From a virus, in IMG/VR virus record IMGVR_UViG_3300037628_000196, positions 1 to 34,370 of that record: a DNA stretch of 34,370 bases; one strand, 5' to 3'. Positions 7,295 to 15,778 of this stretch are shown piece by piece. The notes under the pieces are model-generated. The model saw only the letters and a list, made by a program, of their open reading frames with translations, was not told where the DNA came from and searched no databases. The position numbers and the translations under genes were made by a program. The stretch's first letter is position 1; every line of letters starts with the position of its first letter.

Positions 7295-7796
7295 AGAAAT
7301 AGTAAAAATGGATGCAATAGAAGAATATATCAGGGCTTACAATGGCAACGAATTAATGAAAACAAAAGCCAAGCGGGCAAGCACAAAGCTTGCTAATGCA
7401 AAAGAGCGATTGATTGCTCACATGGATAGCGTTGATAACGATTCGGTAAAACGAAATGGATTTTCTATGTCGAGAAGTAAGAGAAATTGGGGCAAGGTTA
7501 CTGATTATGAAAAATTAACCAAATGGGTAGAGGATCAAGATGAACCCCGGTCGCAATATATGGAGGAGGTATTCATAAAGGGGTCGCAGAAAGATCCGAG
7601 AGGCTTGCATATGATATTGAAAGATGCTCAATTAGCATCCGTAGAGTTAAGGCTACCTTTATCAGAATGTATGCCAAAAGGATTTTCGATGTTAACAACC
7701 GATGTCATAACTGTGAGGAAGGTGAAAGATGGCGTTAAGAAGTTACCGCCCAAAACGGCGGTAGAGCAGTTGGCTAATGAAATGGAGGGTTTTTGA
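7287..7796 (+). CDS. Hypothetical helical protein of the replication region
   Basis: 169 residues. ATG 7287 has AGGAGG at 7275-7280. The frame is open further upstream, but that stretch overlaps the previous gene. The N-terminal part is lysine-rich and helical (about 20-60), resembling a coiled coil; the C-terminal part has a beta-like stretch ending TTDVITVRKVKDGVKKLPP. Its place before a probable single-strand-DNA or recombination protein suggests a replication accessory, without recognised homology. Confidence 0.72.
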   Translation: MVKEIVKMDAIEEYIRAYNGNELMKTKAKRASTKLANAKERLIAHMDSVDNDSVKRNGFSMSRSKRNWGKVTDYEKLTKWVEDQDEPRSQYMEEVFIKGSQKDPRGLHMILKDAQLASVELRLPLSECMPKGFSMLTTDVITVRKVKDGVKKLPPKTAVEQLANEMEGF

Positions 7797-7832
7797 TATT
7801 AATCAGAAACTACAATAAGGAGACTTTTAGTA

Positions 7833-8672
7833 ATGGAAAACAAAGATAAAGCCACACAAGATATGACTACTGCGCTGGCGGAACTTAGCGATGAACTCGA
7901 AGAGGATGCACAAGGATATACACCACAGATGGTGGTGATAAAAATAGCTCACGATACTTCGCTGTTTGCAATTCCTTCTTTGAAACCAGTAAAACGAATT
8001 GTGGGTGTAATACTTGCATCTAAAAGAGTGCGAGTATTCTTCCCTAAGTTCGGGGTGGAGGCGGCAGAGAAACAAGTGGCAGAAGTTACTAATAACCGAC
8101 CAATATGTGCTTCTAATGATTACGAAAATGGCATTATGGCCGATGTAGATTGGGCAAGCATAACTGATCAAAAACATCCGGCTATAATTATTAAGGGCGA
8201 GGTTGCTAAGGGTGGTTTATCTTGTCGCACTTGTCCTTATAATGTATGGGGTAGCGTTGGAATGCTAGGCAAAGAGGGCAAGGGTAAAGCTTGTAGCGAT
8301 ATTCGCAGGCTCTTACTTTGGAAAGAAGGAATTAAAATATCTCAGCTCTTGCAAGTTCCCACTACTTCTATAAGAGCGTGGGATAATTACTGCTCTTCTC
8401 TCGATGCGGCAGGTCTTAAACATAACGCGATGATTACAGAAATTGGGTTAGAGGCCAGATCTAATGGTGGTCGTAATTGGTCTGTACTCAATTTTAGCGC
8501 CGGCGATGAAATTACGAACCCTATGGCGAAGGAACTGCTCGCCATAGTTCCAACACCGGATGGGCCAAAAGAATTGCATCGCTATCTTAGAGATGTATTT
8601 CATGGTCGCGAAATTGATCCAGACGACGATGCGGAAACTACAACTAGCGAAGCGGCTGGAGATGGTCTGTAA
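7833..8672 (+). CDS. Phage four-cysteine protein, possible ssDNA-binding/replication factor
   Basis: 279 residues. Four cysteines, Cys92, Cys131-x2-Cys134 and Cys154, sit in the pattern C...CxxCPYN...GKGKAC, followed by a P-T-T-S segment. From memory this matches a widespread phage family of unassigned role often near replication genes. The site would hold zinc. The C terminus is an acidic tail (DPDDDAETTTSE), a hallmark shared with single-stranded DNA-binding proteins, which is the basis for the tentative role. A strong AAGGAG precedes it. Gene confidence is high, function low. Confidence 0.75.
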   Translation: MENKDKATQDMTTALAELSDELEEDAQGYTPQMVVIKIAHDTSLFAIPSLKPVKRIVGVILASKRVRVFFPKFGVEAAEKQVAEVTNNRPICASNDYENGIMADVDWASITDQKHPAIIIKGEVAKGGLSCRTCPYNVWGSVGMLGKEGKGKACSDIRRLLLWKEGIKISQLLQVPTTSIRAWDNYCSSLDAAGLKHNAMITEIGLEARSNGGRNWSVLNFSAGDEITNPMAKELLAIVPTPDGPKELHRYLRDVFHGREIDPDDDAETTTSEAAGDGL

Positions 8673-8684
8673 GGAGATCTGCAA

Positions 8685-8981
8685 ATGTGTGGTCATCACC
8701 TTAATTGTTCGTGTTATTTTTGCTCGGAGTTAGTAAGGAAGAAATTCCGAGCAGAACATGGCGAGGAAACTAAAATGGCAAGAACCAAGAATGTCAATCG
8801 AATCAATGCACCCATCGGTATAACGGTGATGCTTAATAAACGCGTTACGCGCTTGATGTACGATTTGCAAATCGAAGAACCCGATTTGGGTGAAAATCGC
8901 GATGAGTTCATGAGCAATCTTCGACAAGCTACAGCGTATATTGAAAAGGCGCAAGAACTCGTCAACGAAAAGAAGATATAA
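8685..8981 (+). CDS. Hypothetical protein with Cys/His N terminus
   Basis: 98 residues. AAGGAG (8671-8676) overlaps the preceding stop and suits the ATG at 8685. The first 13 residues hold Cys2, His4, His5, Cys8, Cys10 and Cys13, a plausible small metal site. The rest is helical, ending in a likely coiled coil. An internal ATG at 8775 (MARTKN) with GAGG upstream could give a shorter product lacking the Cys cluster. Family not recognised. Confidence 0.7.
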   Translation: MCGHHLNCSCYFCSELVRKKFRAEHGEETKMARTKNVNRINAPIGITVMLNKRVTRLMYDLQIEEPDLGENRDEFMSNLRQATAYIEKAQELVNEKKI

Positions 8982-8988
8982 CTATATT

Positions 8989-9073
8989 TGTCGTCACTCC
9001 GAATAGAGTATACCAGAATCTGTCACACTATCTCTGGTGGCTCTGACACCATCGGCTTATCGGAGTGGCGACA
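8989..9073 (+). ncRNA. Candidate structured RNA with 14-bp closing stem (85 nt)
   Basis: Bases 8989-9002 pair with 9060-9073 over 14 positions (13 Watson-Crick and one T-G wobble at 8994/9068). Inside, ACCAGA (9012-9017) pairs with TCTGGT (9033-9038), and TGTCA (9021-9025) could alternatively pair with TGACA (9044-9048), so two folds compete. The right arm is followed by TCTTTT, so it may work as a terminator after the gene ending at 8981. A 57-base interior is far larger than usual for a terminator. Confidence 0.5.
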
Positions 9074-9143
9074 TCTTTTAGCAGTGCGGGGTGATGGGTA
9101 AGTAATTTCCAGCCTCGTCTTGTTATTCCTGGAGGATATTAAA

Positions 9144-9404
9144 ATGCCATTTTGGTTTGAAGATAAAGGCTTGTGCGAAGATGCATTAGATATGATTGCC
9201 GAAGAAGATGTTTCTCAAATTGAAAAATGGGGCAATCAAAAACATCATATACATAAATGGATGATTATTTTAGGCGAGGAATACGGTGAGTTATGTTTGG
9301 CTGTACTAGGATGTCAATTAAAGGATATTATTAGAGAAGCTACGCATGTTGCTACTGTTGCTCTTAAAATAGCGTGGATGGCAAGAAGAAAGTTTGAGGA
9401 TTAA
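9144..9404 (+). CDS. MazG-like nucleotide pyrophosphohydrolase-like protein
   Basis: 86 residues, all helical. EEYGE (45-49) matches the EExxE metal-binding motif of MazG-type enzymes, and REATHVATVA (64-73) occupies the second ExxD position with His68 in place of Asp, so activity may be altered. The family hydrolyses nucleoside triphosphates to monophosphates, or alarmones. GGAGG at 9131-9135 fixes the start at 9144; the frame also reaches a TTG-type start at 9120. It lies downstream of the 8989-9073 structure. Confidence 0.65.
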   Translation: MPFWFEDKGLCEDALDMIAEEDVSQIEKWGNQKHHIHKWMIILGEEYGELCLAVLGCQLKDIIREATHVATVALKIAWMARRKFED

Positions 9405-9406
9405 AT

Positions 9407-9667
9407 ATGAGAAAAGTATTTCGCATAGAACGTCTAATGATTGTTATTAGTGATGAAATAGAACATCGTTGTTGTCACTGGAAATGGTGTAATCATGGCT
9501 GGAAAAAACGTCACTTAACAATGTTTTATTTTTGGGTTGGTAAGTATTGGATAAATTTTCATACGTTGACGTTGTGGGATAAAAACATAACAGCCTTGCG
9601 ACATAAAATAGTTCGTGAAAAATTAGGCATACCCGATGGCAACTTAAATTTTTGGAGAGGATATTGA
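9407..9667 (+). CDS. Hypothetical basic, aromatic-rich protein
   Basis: 86 residues, starting two bases after the preceding stop. It is rich in Trp, His, Lys and Arg, with a CCHWKWCNHGWKKRH stretch (about residues 22-36) that could bind metal or nucleic acid. Not recognised. Its stop is followed by the methyltransferase start after a three-base gap (9668-9670), so it belongs to the same operon. Confidence 0.65.
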   Translation: MRKVFRIERLMIVISDEIEHRCCHWKWCNHGWKKRHLTMFYFWVGKYWINFHTLTLWDKNITALRHKIVREKLGIPDGNLNFWRGY

Positions 9668-9670
9668 ATA

Positions 9671-10657
9671 ATGCCAACTAAAGATTACGAAACTCCTTAT
9701 TCTGGCTATATTGAAAATGATTTTTATGAAACCAACCGTAATTGGTTATTCAAAACATACGGAACTCATGAATTAGATTGGTATATCCAACAGCGCAACC
9801 ACGAATGGTATGATACATACTTTGCCAAGAAAGCCGTACAAGATCATCAAGCTAAGAATAATTGTAGACTCGGTACGGTTTGCTTGGAATACATGGAAGA
9901 GCAGGGATGGATAGATTCAAGCTGCACTATACTCGATCCTATGTGCGGAATAGCAAGTCTGCTAATAGTGGCCGCCATCAAAGGTTACGATGGATGTGGC
10001 GTAGAATTAGAAGAATTATATTACAACGATATGATCGGATACGATATACCAATAAGCGAAGACGATGATATGGGATTGCTTATCGGCCATACCGCTCATG
10101 TGCAAGGCAATCTCGAAGCTTTTAGAAAAGCCACCGAAGGTATAAATGGCATTGGCGATATTAGAGTATACAATTACGATTCACGCAAATTGGGCACAGC
10201 CCCCATCGCTATCCAGACGCACACAAAATATAACGTCATATCTTCACCACCCTATATGGCTCTTACGGAGCAGACCAAAGAACAGGCGGCGACCGTATCG
10301 GAATACAGTGGACATAAAGAACATCATTATGGCAAGAACAATCCGGCGACTTTGGTTGGAACTAGATATCGTCGTGAAATGGAAAAGATTTACACTCAAC
10401 TTTATAGTGTTTTACAAGTCGGAGCGCATGTTTGTTTACTCACTCGAAATTGTATATCCGAGGGCAAATTAGTTGTGTTGGATAAAATGACAATTTCATC
10501 AATGGAGCGAGCTGGTTTTACTTATATAGAAACCAAGCGCGCATCGCTACCGGATATAAGTTTCTTAAAGCGTAACAACTGGATCAAGCATTTTAAGGAT
10601 AAAAAACTTCCGCTTATTGATTGGGAAGAATGTACGTTCTATGTCAAGGAGAAATGA
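9671..10657 (+). CDS. DNA methyltransferase (N4-cytosine/N6-adenine type)
   Basis: 328 residues. Motif I (SAM binding) is LDPMCG (88-93) and the catalytic motif IV is SPPY (192-195), both in the order expected for amino-methyltransferases. SPPY rather than DPPY favours N4-cytosine methylation, but this is not decisive. No restriction endonuclease is next to it, so it is an orphan enzyme, probably protecting phage DNA from host restriction or marking it. GGAGAG lies about 14 bases upstream. The next gene overlaps its stop. Confidence 0.88.
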   Translation: MPTKDYETPYSGYIENDFYETNRNWLFKTYGTHELDWYIQQRNHEWYDTYFAKKAVQDHQAKNNCRLGTVCLEYMEEQGWIDSSCTILDPMCGIASLLIVAAIKGYDGCGVELEELYYNDMIGYDIPISEDDDMGLLIGHTAHVQGNLEAFRKATEGINGIGDIRVYNYDSRKLGTAPIAIQTHTKYNVISSPPYMALTEQTKEQAATVSEYSGHKEHHYGKNNPATLVGTRYRREMEKIYTQLYSVLQVGAHVCLLTRNCISEGKLVVLDKMTISSMERAGFTYIETKRASLPDISFLKRNNWIKHFKDKKLPLIDWEECTFYVKEK

Positions 10658-11055
10658 TGTTCAAAGAAGCGCAGAATGCAGTAAGAAAATTTCATGAAGT
10701 TTGCGAGCATCCAATAAACGATAAACCAACTATGTTAAATCGTGCTAGATTTGAAAAACGTGTTACATGGATGTTGGAAGAGTTGGGAGAATTAGTATCT
10801 GCTAAAAATTTTGTTGATCAATTAGATGGTTTATCTGATTTGTTATATTTTATTTTTGGTACATTTGTAGAAATGGGTGTTGATGGTAGTGAAATATTTC
10901 AAATAGTTCATGAAGCTAATATGAGAAAACAAAGTTCACGAAATGCTAAATTTAGACACGGGAAAACTGTTAAGCCCGATAACTGGCTACCGCCTGAATC
11001 TGAAATATCGTTATATTTGGATAGTATATTCAATACAATTAAGGAGACTAACTGA
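10657..11055 (+). CDS. MazG/PRA-PH-like nucleotide pyrophosphohydrolase
   Basis: 132 residues. The motif EELGE (41-45) and DGLSD (57-61) are the metal-binding EExxE and ExxD-like elements of the all-alpha NTP pyrophosphatase superfamily. The following stretch (LLYFIFGTF, then VHEANMRK) is typical of phage members. It likely cleaves non-canonical or excess (d)NTPs. Start choice: ATG codons at 10654 and 10657 both follow AAGGAG (10646-10651); the second has better spacing. The first overlaps the methyltransferase stop. Confidence 0.82.
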   Translation: MFKEAQNAVRKFHEVCEHPINDKPTMLNRARFEKRVTWMLEELGELVSAKNFVDQLDGLSDLLYFIFGTFVEMGVDGSEIFQIVHEANMRKQSSRNAKFRHGKTVKPDNWLPPESEISLYLDSIFNTIKETN

Positions 11056-11056
11056 A

Positions 11057-11365
11057 ATGAAGTCAGAAAAACAAGGAGCGTATATAGCTTTTAAGCCAGG
11101 AGTTAGAGAGCTATTGGATGGAATCTGTGGACTTAGAGGCGAGACTCGAACATCTTATATAATCAACTTGGTAGAAAATTCTATCGCGACAACTTACAAC
11201 AATATGCCAAATAGAGATGCTGTACTATTGGCGCAGCAAACCATCGCCCAAACGCGACCGCCACTAACCGAACTTTACGAGCAACTACTGGAACGTGTTT
11301 TTCCAGATATGGTCAATGTTGACGCAACAAGAGAGCCCGAAGAGGAACCTCTTGAAACTTATTGA
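11057..11365 (+). CDS. Hypothetical protein, possible ribbon-helix-helix
   Basis: 102 residues with AAGGAG at 11041-11046. Residues about 7-40 show a beta strand (AYIAFKP) followed by two predicted helices with conserved-looking TSYIINLVENSI, compatible with a ribbon-helix-helix DNA-binding fold. The C terminus is acidic. This is a weak pattern match. It lies directly before the primase-helicase gene and could regulate it or act at the origin. Confidence 0.6.
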   Translation: MKSEKQGAYIAFKPGVRELLDGICGLRGETRTSYIINLVENSIATTYNNMPNRDAVLLAQQTIAQTRPPLTELYEQLLERVFPDMVNVDATREPEEEPLETY

Positions 11366-11412
11366 TACGATTGCTTAATAAAAATAATTTCCTAACTATA
11401 AGGAGTTGAACA

Positions 11413-14400
11413 TTGTGGAAAGCAGAGTATCAATATGTTCATGTGATGTACGAGTTTATGATTGGGCGACAAATCAAACGCTTAAAGTGGTCAACCACTG
11501 AGCGTATAAAATTGGAGGATATAGATAATTGGATTACAGAAAATCCAGACAGAAGAGCCTATTACCATACCATCCAAACTTTTAATAATCATGTACGCAC
11601 GGAAGGGGAAAAGCATTGGTGTCCGATGTACTTCGATTTGGACGCTAATGAAGATAGGAATCTCACAGTTGAAGATGCCTTACAAGATGCACGGAAACTT
11701 GCCGGCTATTTTTCTGAGACATATTCAATTGATTCGCAGGTGTGGTTTTCGGGGAATCGAGGATTTCATATCCTTGTTAATGGGTTGGTGTTTGGTGCTG
11801 TGGAGTCAGATACTCTTACATACTCTTGGCGACACGTCGCCGAAAATATTAAAGAGATGTTGGCTTTGGCAACGCTAGACAACACAGTTTATTCTTATCC
11901 TAGAATGTGGCGGATAGAAAATACACCAAATCCCAAACAAGATTTCTACAAAATTGCACTCACTTTACAAGAGTTAAATACTTTAGATGTTGGCGATATT
12001 GTATCTTTGGCCGTCGAGCCAAGAAATATAAAAATTGCTAATCAAGAAGTAACAATCTCGCATCCGGAACTTGTTAAACTATTCGCCGATAGTAACGATG
12101 AGTATCAAGAACGTCAAGAAGTTCAAGAAATTGAATTTGATAAAGAATATAAGTTCGGAGATGTATATCCAGAATGTATTGCATTTCTTTTAGAAAAAGG
12201 ATTAGCTGTACTTGGTACAAAAAACCGAGCAGATATGGCTATGGCTAATTTTTTCAAAGCTTTTGATGCGCCGATTCAAGATGCTAAAAGAACAATGTGC
12301 GAATGGTCTAGGAATATACCGATAAATTTAACACACGTTCATAATCCAGATACAAGAGAATCGCAAACTATGGCGGTCTTGTCTGCCGTGTATTCTGGTT
12401 CGCAATATCGATTTAGCTGTGGAAGTATATTGACTTGCGGCATGAAGGTTGATTGCGATAATTGTATTGTAAAGGAAATCAAACCAATAGAGGTGGCTTT
12501 GGCTGACCATGCCAAATCGGAATATATGTCTGCTAAAATCTACACCAAAGCCGATGCTATCGGTAGGGATAGTCATGACCTTTTAATACCGGAAGAGATT
12601 AAAGGGTGGTGCAGAAACAATCCAGAAATAAGTAAATGCGTAGATTGTCCTCAGCAATTTTATTACAACGCAGAGAAGGCTCGTAATGAACGTATAATAA
12701 AATTCGATGCCAGTAATCCAAAAACTGTTCCATTGATTGATATGAATCAGCGCGATCTTATGCAAAAAGTTCGGTATGTATTTGGCATACACAACAGATG
12801 TGTCGATTTTAAGTTCGATATAGAATGGATAAATGCAATGGGTTTGTATGTAGCACCCACTTTAACCGACTTCGCTATCGAAGAGAGTGTAGGTCGCGTA
12901 AGGGTTATGTATTTTGGTCATGGATTAAAACTTAATACAAGTTATGGATTGCTAGGATATGTTCATCCGCACCCACGCACAATGCAAGCTACTTTTTTGG
13001 TAGAAGAAGCAACGCCTCTGTCATCGACTTTAGCAAATTTTACACTATCAAAAAGTAGGCTAAAAGAGTTAAAAATATTCCAGAAAAAACCAGAACAAAA
13101 TCCATTGGATAAAATAAAAGAAATACATGCGTATTTTATAAATGATTTTTTGTTTATATTTGGACGTGGAGATTTAATTATGGGAGTTGATTTGGTTTAT
13201 CATTCTGTGCGTCGTTTTAATTTTCAAGAGCGTAACATAAAGGGGTGGTTAGATGCTCTTGTGATTGGCGATACTGGTCAGGCAAAAACCGAAATTATAA
13301 AACAGCTAATGGGTTACTACAATCTAGGTACATTTGCATCTGGAGAATCGTCCAGCAGAACAGGTTTGCTTTATAATATCCAAATGGTTCAAGGACAAGA
13401 CGCTTGGATACAGTATGGCTTACTGTGCAGGGCTAATGGCATGCTTGTTGCTATTGACGAGATACACGGCATGAAACCTGATGATTTCAAAGAGTTTACA
13501 AGGGTGCGGAGCGAGGGTGTTGTTAATGTAATGCGTTATGCTTGGGGTAGTGCGCTGGCAGAGACTAGACTCATATCTATTGCTAATCCAAAAGAAGGAA
13601 TGTCTATGGAAAGCTATGGCTATCCGGTTATGGCTATTTTGGATTTACCTATCTTTAAGTCCAAAGAAGATATAAGACGTTTTGATTTTGCCATTGGAGT
13701 TATGGCTGGAGAAGTGGGCGATGATGTATTACATACGGACGTGCATGATATTTTATCTAAAGACAATCCTTATACTAAAGATTTATGTAGAGACTTACTT
13801 CTTTGGATATGGACTAGAAAGCCAGAAGAAATAACAATAACTAATACTACCGAAAAGTATGTCCTAGAAAAATCAGTTAAGTTTTGTAGAAATTGGATTG
13901 CCGATATACCACTTGTTGAATCAGCAGACATGAGACTCAAGATTGTTAGAATAGCTGCCGCCATAGCTGGTAGGGTATACAATACGGAAGATGGTATAAA
14001 TCTTTTAATAGAAAAAATTCATATCGATGCGGCTATTGAATTTTTGGAAACAATATACCAATCGCCTAGTTTAGATTATTATGGCTACAGCATGGAGCGA
14101 GCTAAAACCATTCTCGATGACGAAGAAATGGATAAGCTTGCAGAACACTTTACACAGAATTTTGGCATCAACGCAGAGGTAATAGCGAAATGGGTATTAT
14201 CTACTAACACTTTTCAAAAGAATATTATAAAGGTGGCGTTAAATTTAGAATCGAGTGAAGTAGATCAAATTATATCTTTGTTTATATCTAATAAATTCTT
14301 AGATATGGGGTACAGTAGCAAGTATCGCAAGACTCCAATGGGTAGAAAATTCCTTAGACTCGTAGCTGGCATAGATGAAATACGAGATGAAGAAGAAACA

Positions 14401-14439
14401 GATCTTATAGATGAAACTATTGCAAAGGATGATTTTTGA
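11413..14439 (+). CDS. Primase-helicase: AEP primase fused to MCM-type AAA+ helicase
   Basis: 1008 residues. The N terminus has archaeo-eukaryotic primase motifs: YFDLD (metal ligands Asp75, Asp77), SGNRGFH (113-119, His119) and the third acid Asp156 followed by RMWRIEN (164-170). A middle part has Cys336, 342, 348, 351 and Cys400, 409, 412, likely one or two metal sites. The C terminus is MCM-like: Walker A GDTGQAKT (619-626), Walker B AIDEIH (Asp682, Glu683), sensor 1 ANP (724-726) and the arginine finger RRFDF (755-759). It should prime and unwind DNA for phage replication. The start is TTG, with AAGGAG at 11400-11405; no ATG with such a site exists nearby. An MCM-AEP fusion is known from a Bacillus cereus prophage. 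Confidence 0.9.
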   Translation: MWKAEYQYVHVMYEFMIGRQIKRLKWSTTERIKLEDIDNWITENPDRRAYYHTIQTFNNHVRTEGEKHWCPMYFDLDANEDRNLTVEDALQDARKLAGYFSETYSIDSQVWFSGNRGFHILVNGLVFGAVESDTLTYSWRHVAENIKEMLALATLDNTVYSYPRMWRIENTPNPKQDFYKIALTLQELNTLDVGDIVSLAVEPRNIKIANQEVTISHPELVKLFADSNDEYQERQEVQEIEFDKEYKFGDVYPECIAFLLEKGLAVLGTKNRADMAMANFFKAFDAPIQDAKRTMCEWSRNIPINLTHVHNPDTRESQTMAVLSAVYSGSQYRFSCGSILTCGMKVDCDNCIVKEIKPIEVALADHAKSEYMSAKIYTKADAIGRDSHDLLIPEEIKGWCRNNPEISKCVDCPQQFYYNAEKARNERIIKFDASNPKTVPLIDMNQRDLMQKVRYVFGIHNRCVDFKFDIEWINAMGLYVAPTLTDFAIEESVGRVRVMYFGHGLKLNTSYGLLGYVHPHPRTMQATFLVEEATPLSSTLANFTLSKSRLKELKIFQKKPEQNPLDKIKEIHAYFINDFLFIFGRGDLIMGVDLVYHSVRRFNFQERNIKGWLDALVIGDTGQAKTEIIKQLMGYYNLGTFASGESSSRTGLLYNIQMVQGQDAWIQYGLLCRANGMLVAIDEIHGMKPDDFKEFTRVRSEGVVNVMRYAWGSALAETRLISIANPKEGMSMESYGYPVMAILDLPIFKSKEDIRRFDFAIGVMAGEVGDDVLHTDVHDILSKDNPYTKDLCRDLLLWIWTRKPEEITITNTTEKYVLEKSVKFCRNWIADIPLVESADMRLKIVRIAAAIAGRVYNTEDGINLLIEKIHIDAAIEFLETIYQSPSLDYYGYSMERAKTILDDEEMDKLAEHFTQNFGINAEVIAKWVLSTNTFQKNIIKVALNLESSEVDQIISLFISNKFLDMGYSSKYRKTPMGRKFLRLVAGIDEIRDEEETDLIDETIAKDDF

Positions 14440-14753
14440 TGACACAATTAAGCTTACCAAAACCAGAAGAGAAGTGGACTAAAGGCGAACTTAATTACGC
14501 TAAAGCTATTACAAAACTTAGTGAATATCTCAATGCTTTAGAAGAAACCGATGAAGTATCGTTTGGTATGTACGAAATTACTTACTATAGACTACGCGAA
14601 TATAAAGAATTTTATGGTGATGTATCGTGGGATGCTATACAAAAAGAAATAGTCGATGATGGCGAGTTAAAACAAGCCAGAGCCGACGAACAGTTTAAGG
14701 GTTATTATAAACTGAGGCTAGAGATTGATAGACTAAAGGTGGTGGGGAAGTGA
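14439..14753 (+). CDS. Hypothetical helical protein
   Basis: 104 residues. The ATG overlaps the primase-helicase stop (TGATG), with AAGGAT at 14425-14430 as ribosome binding site. Highly charged and mostly helical; the segment YYRLREYKEFYGDVSWDA suggests packed helices. Not recognised. Translational coupling to the replicative enzyme hints at a replication accessory, by context only. Confidence 0.7.
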   Translation: MTQLSLPKPEEKWTKGELNYAKAITKLSEYLNALEETDEVSFGMYEITYYRLREYKEFYGDVSWDAIQKEIVDDGELKQARADEQFKGYYKLRLEIDRLKVVGK

Positions 14754-15028
14754 CTCCATTTATTGTGATGCAAATTCTAGATGAAGAAATTGTAATACGA
14801 GATATGGGAGATTATTGTATAAATATTTTGAGACGAGGCAGAAATGTTAAATTAGATTTTACATGGCCACATAGCAAGCGCGAAGTGGGCGATAGATATT
14901 GTCATATCAAAATAGAATATTATCCTTTTGATAATCATTACCAAGAACAAGTTTGGTTGGCAGAAACACGCAATAGAATTAGTGAAGAATTAGATAATAT
15001 TTTCGAGCAATATGGCTCAATAGATTAA
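14750..15028 (+). CDS. Hypothetical protein with GTG start
   Basis: 92 residues, starting at GTG 14750, which overlaps the previous stop. The start is supported by the 13-base stretch TAAAGGTGGTGGG (14734-14746) lying three bases before it; the same 13 bases lie exactly three bases before the ATG of the next gene. The protein looks beta-rich with a helical C terminus. Not recognised. Confidence 0.68.
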   Translation: MTPFIVMQILDEEIVIRDMGDYCINILRRGRNVKLDFTWPHSKREVGDRYCHIKIEYYPFDNHYQEQVWLAETRNRISEELDNIFEQYGSID

Positions 15029-15041
15029 AGGTGGTGGGAAC

Positions 15042-15566
15042 ATGACAAACTCTGAGATACTCGAGCAATTTTCTAAGGTTACAGGTATTGGCGATCCAAA
15101 GGTAGAACAAATTGTACGCCACCAAGAGTCATGGGTGTATAAAAATTTCGATAAGAATGTAACAACATGTGCAGCTATCGACGAGGGTAATGGCGATGCT
15201 TTTAATTCAGTAACTTGGGGTACTTGGCCATCCTGGGAGGATGATGTTAAAAAAGCTACAGAACAATCAGCCGAAGATTATAAAAAATATGTAGATGGTG
15301 ATTGGGAACCACACAAAGCGCAGGAGAAATTCCCTAAGAGCAAGAAACAGTATCGAGCCACAAGTACAAAAAGCATGTGGGGTGCGATAAATCAAATACA
15401 TACCAAACGCGAAGAGATGATCAATGCAATACGGAGCGATTTCAACAACACTCTATGGCCCAACGGCAGAGGTGCTGCATTTGGTGATGAAGAATACTAT
15501 GATGCTGAATGGCAAGAAGTAGAAAAACCATTAGCATTACCACCGCACGAAGAGGAGAAAGAATGA
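15042..15566 (+). CDS. Hypothetical acidic protein
   Basis: 174 residues, preceded by TAAAGGTGGTGGG (15026-15038). Acidic, rich in Trp, Lys and Glu; the C terminus is a Glu-rich tail ending EEEKE. The N-terminal motif VTGIGDPKVEQIV could be a small helical DNA-binding element, but this is weak. Overlaps the next gene by four bases. Confidence 0.7.
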   Translation: MTNSEILEQFSKVTGIGDPKVEQIVRHQESWVYKNFDKNVTTCAAIDEGNGDAFNSVTWGTWPSWEDDVKKATEQSAEDYKKYVDGDWEPHKAQEKFPKSKKQYRATSTKSMWGAINQIHTKREEMINAIRSDFNNTLWPNGRGAAFGDEEYYDAEWQEVEKPLALPPHEEEKE

Positions 15567-15778
15567 CTGAACAACGTATTGATAAATGGCTTATAGAAAC
15601 AGATGATCAAAATGATTATATTTTTAACTTTGGCAATCATTCTGGCGAAAAGCTATCCGATATTGTATTGGATGAGCCTGATTATTTAGTTTGGATGCTT
15701 GAAAATGATTTTCCTAAAGCCGTGCATGAAATAATTGAATTTGCTTTGGCTGATTCGCCAGAACCGGAGAAGGAATGA
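15563..15778 (+). CDS. ExoX C-terminal-like small protein
   Basis: 71 residues. The core FNFGNHSGEKLSDI (about 21-34) followed by DYLVWMLEN (about 38-47) matches the small domain found at the C terminus of exonuclease X and as free-standing phage proteins (DUF3820-like). It may bind DNA or partner a nuclease; it carries no nuclease motifs. GAGGAGA upstream supports ATG 15563. It is followed by a possible nuclease gene with four-base overlap. Confidence 0.7.
   Translation: MTEQRIDKWLIETDDQNDYIFNFGNHSGEKLSDIVLDEPDYLVWMLENDFPKAVHEIIEFALADSPEPEKE

Noticed and set aside
10146-10472. 108-codon frame in the methyltransferase gene
   Set aside because: Overlaps the methyltransferase motif IV region in another frame; composition is that of a shadow frame.
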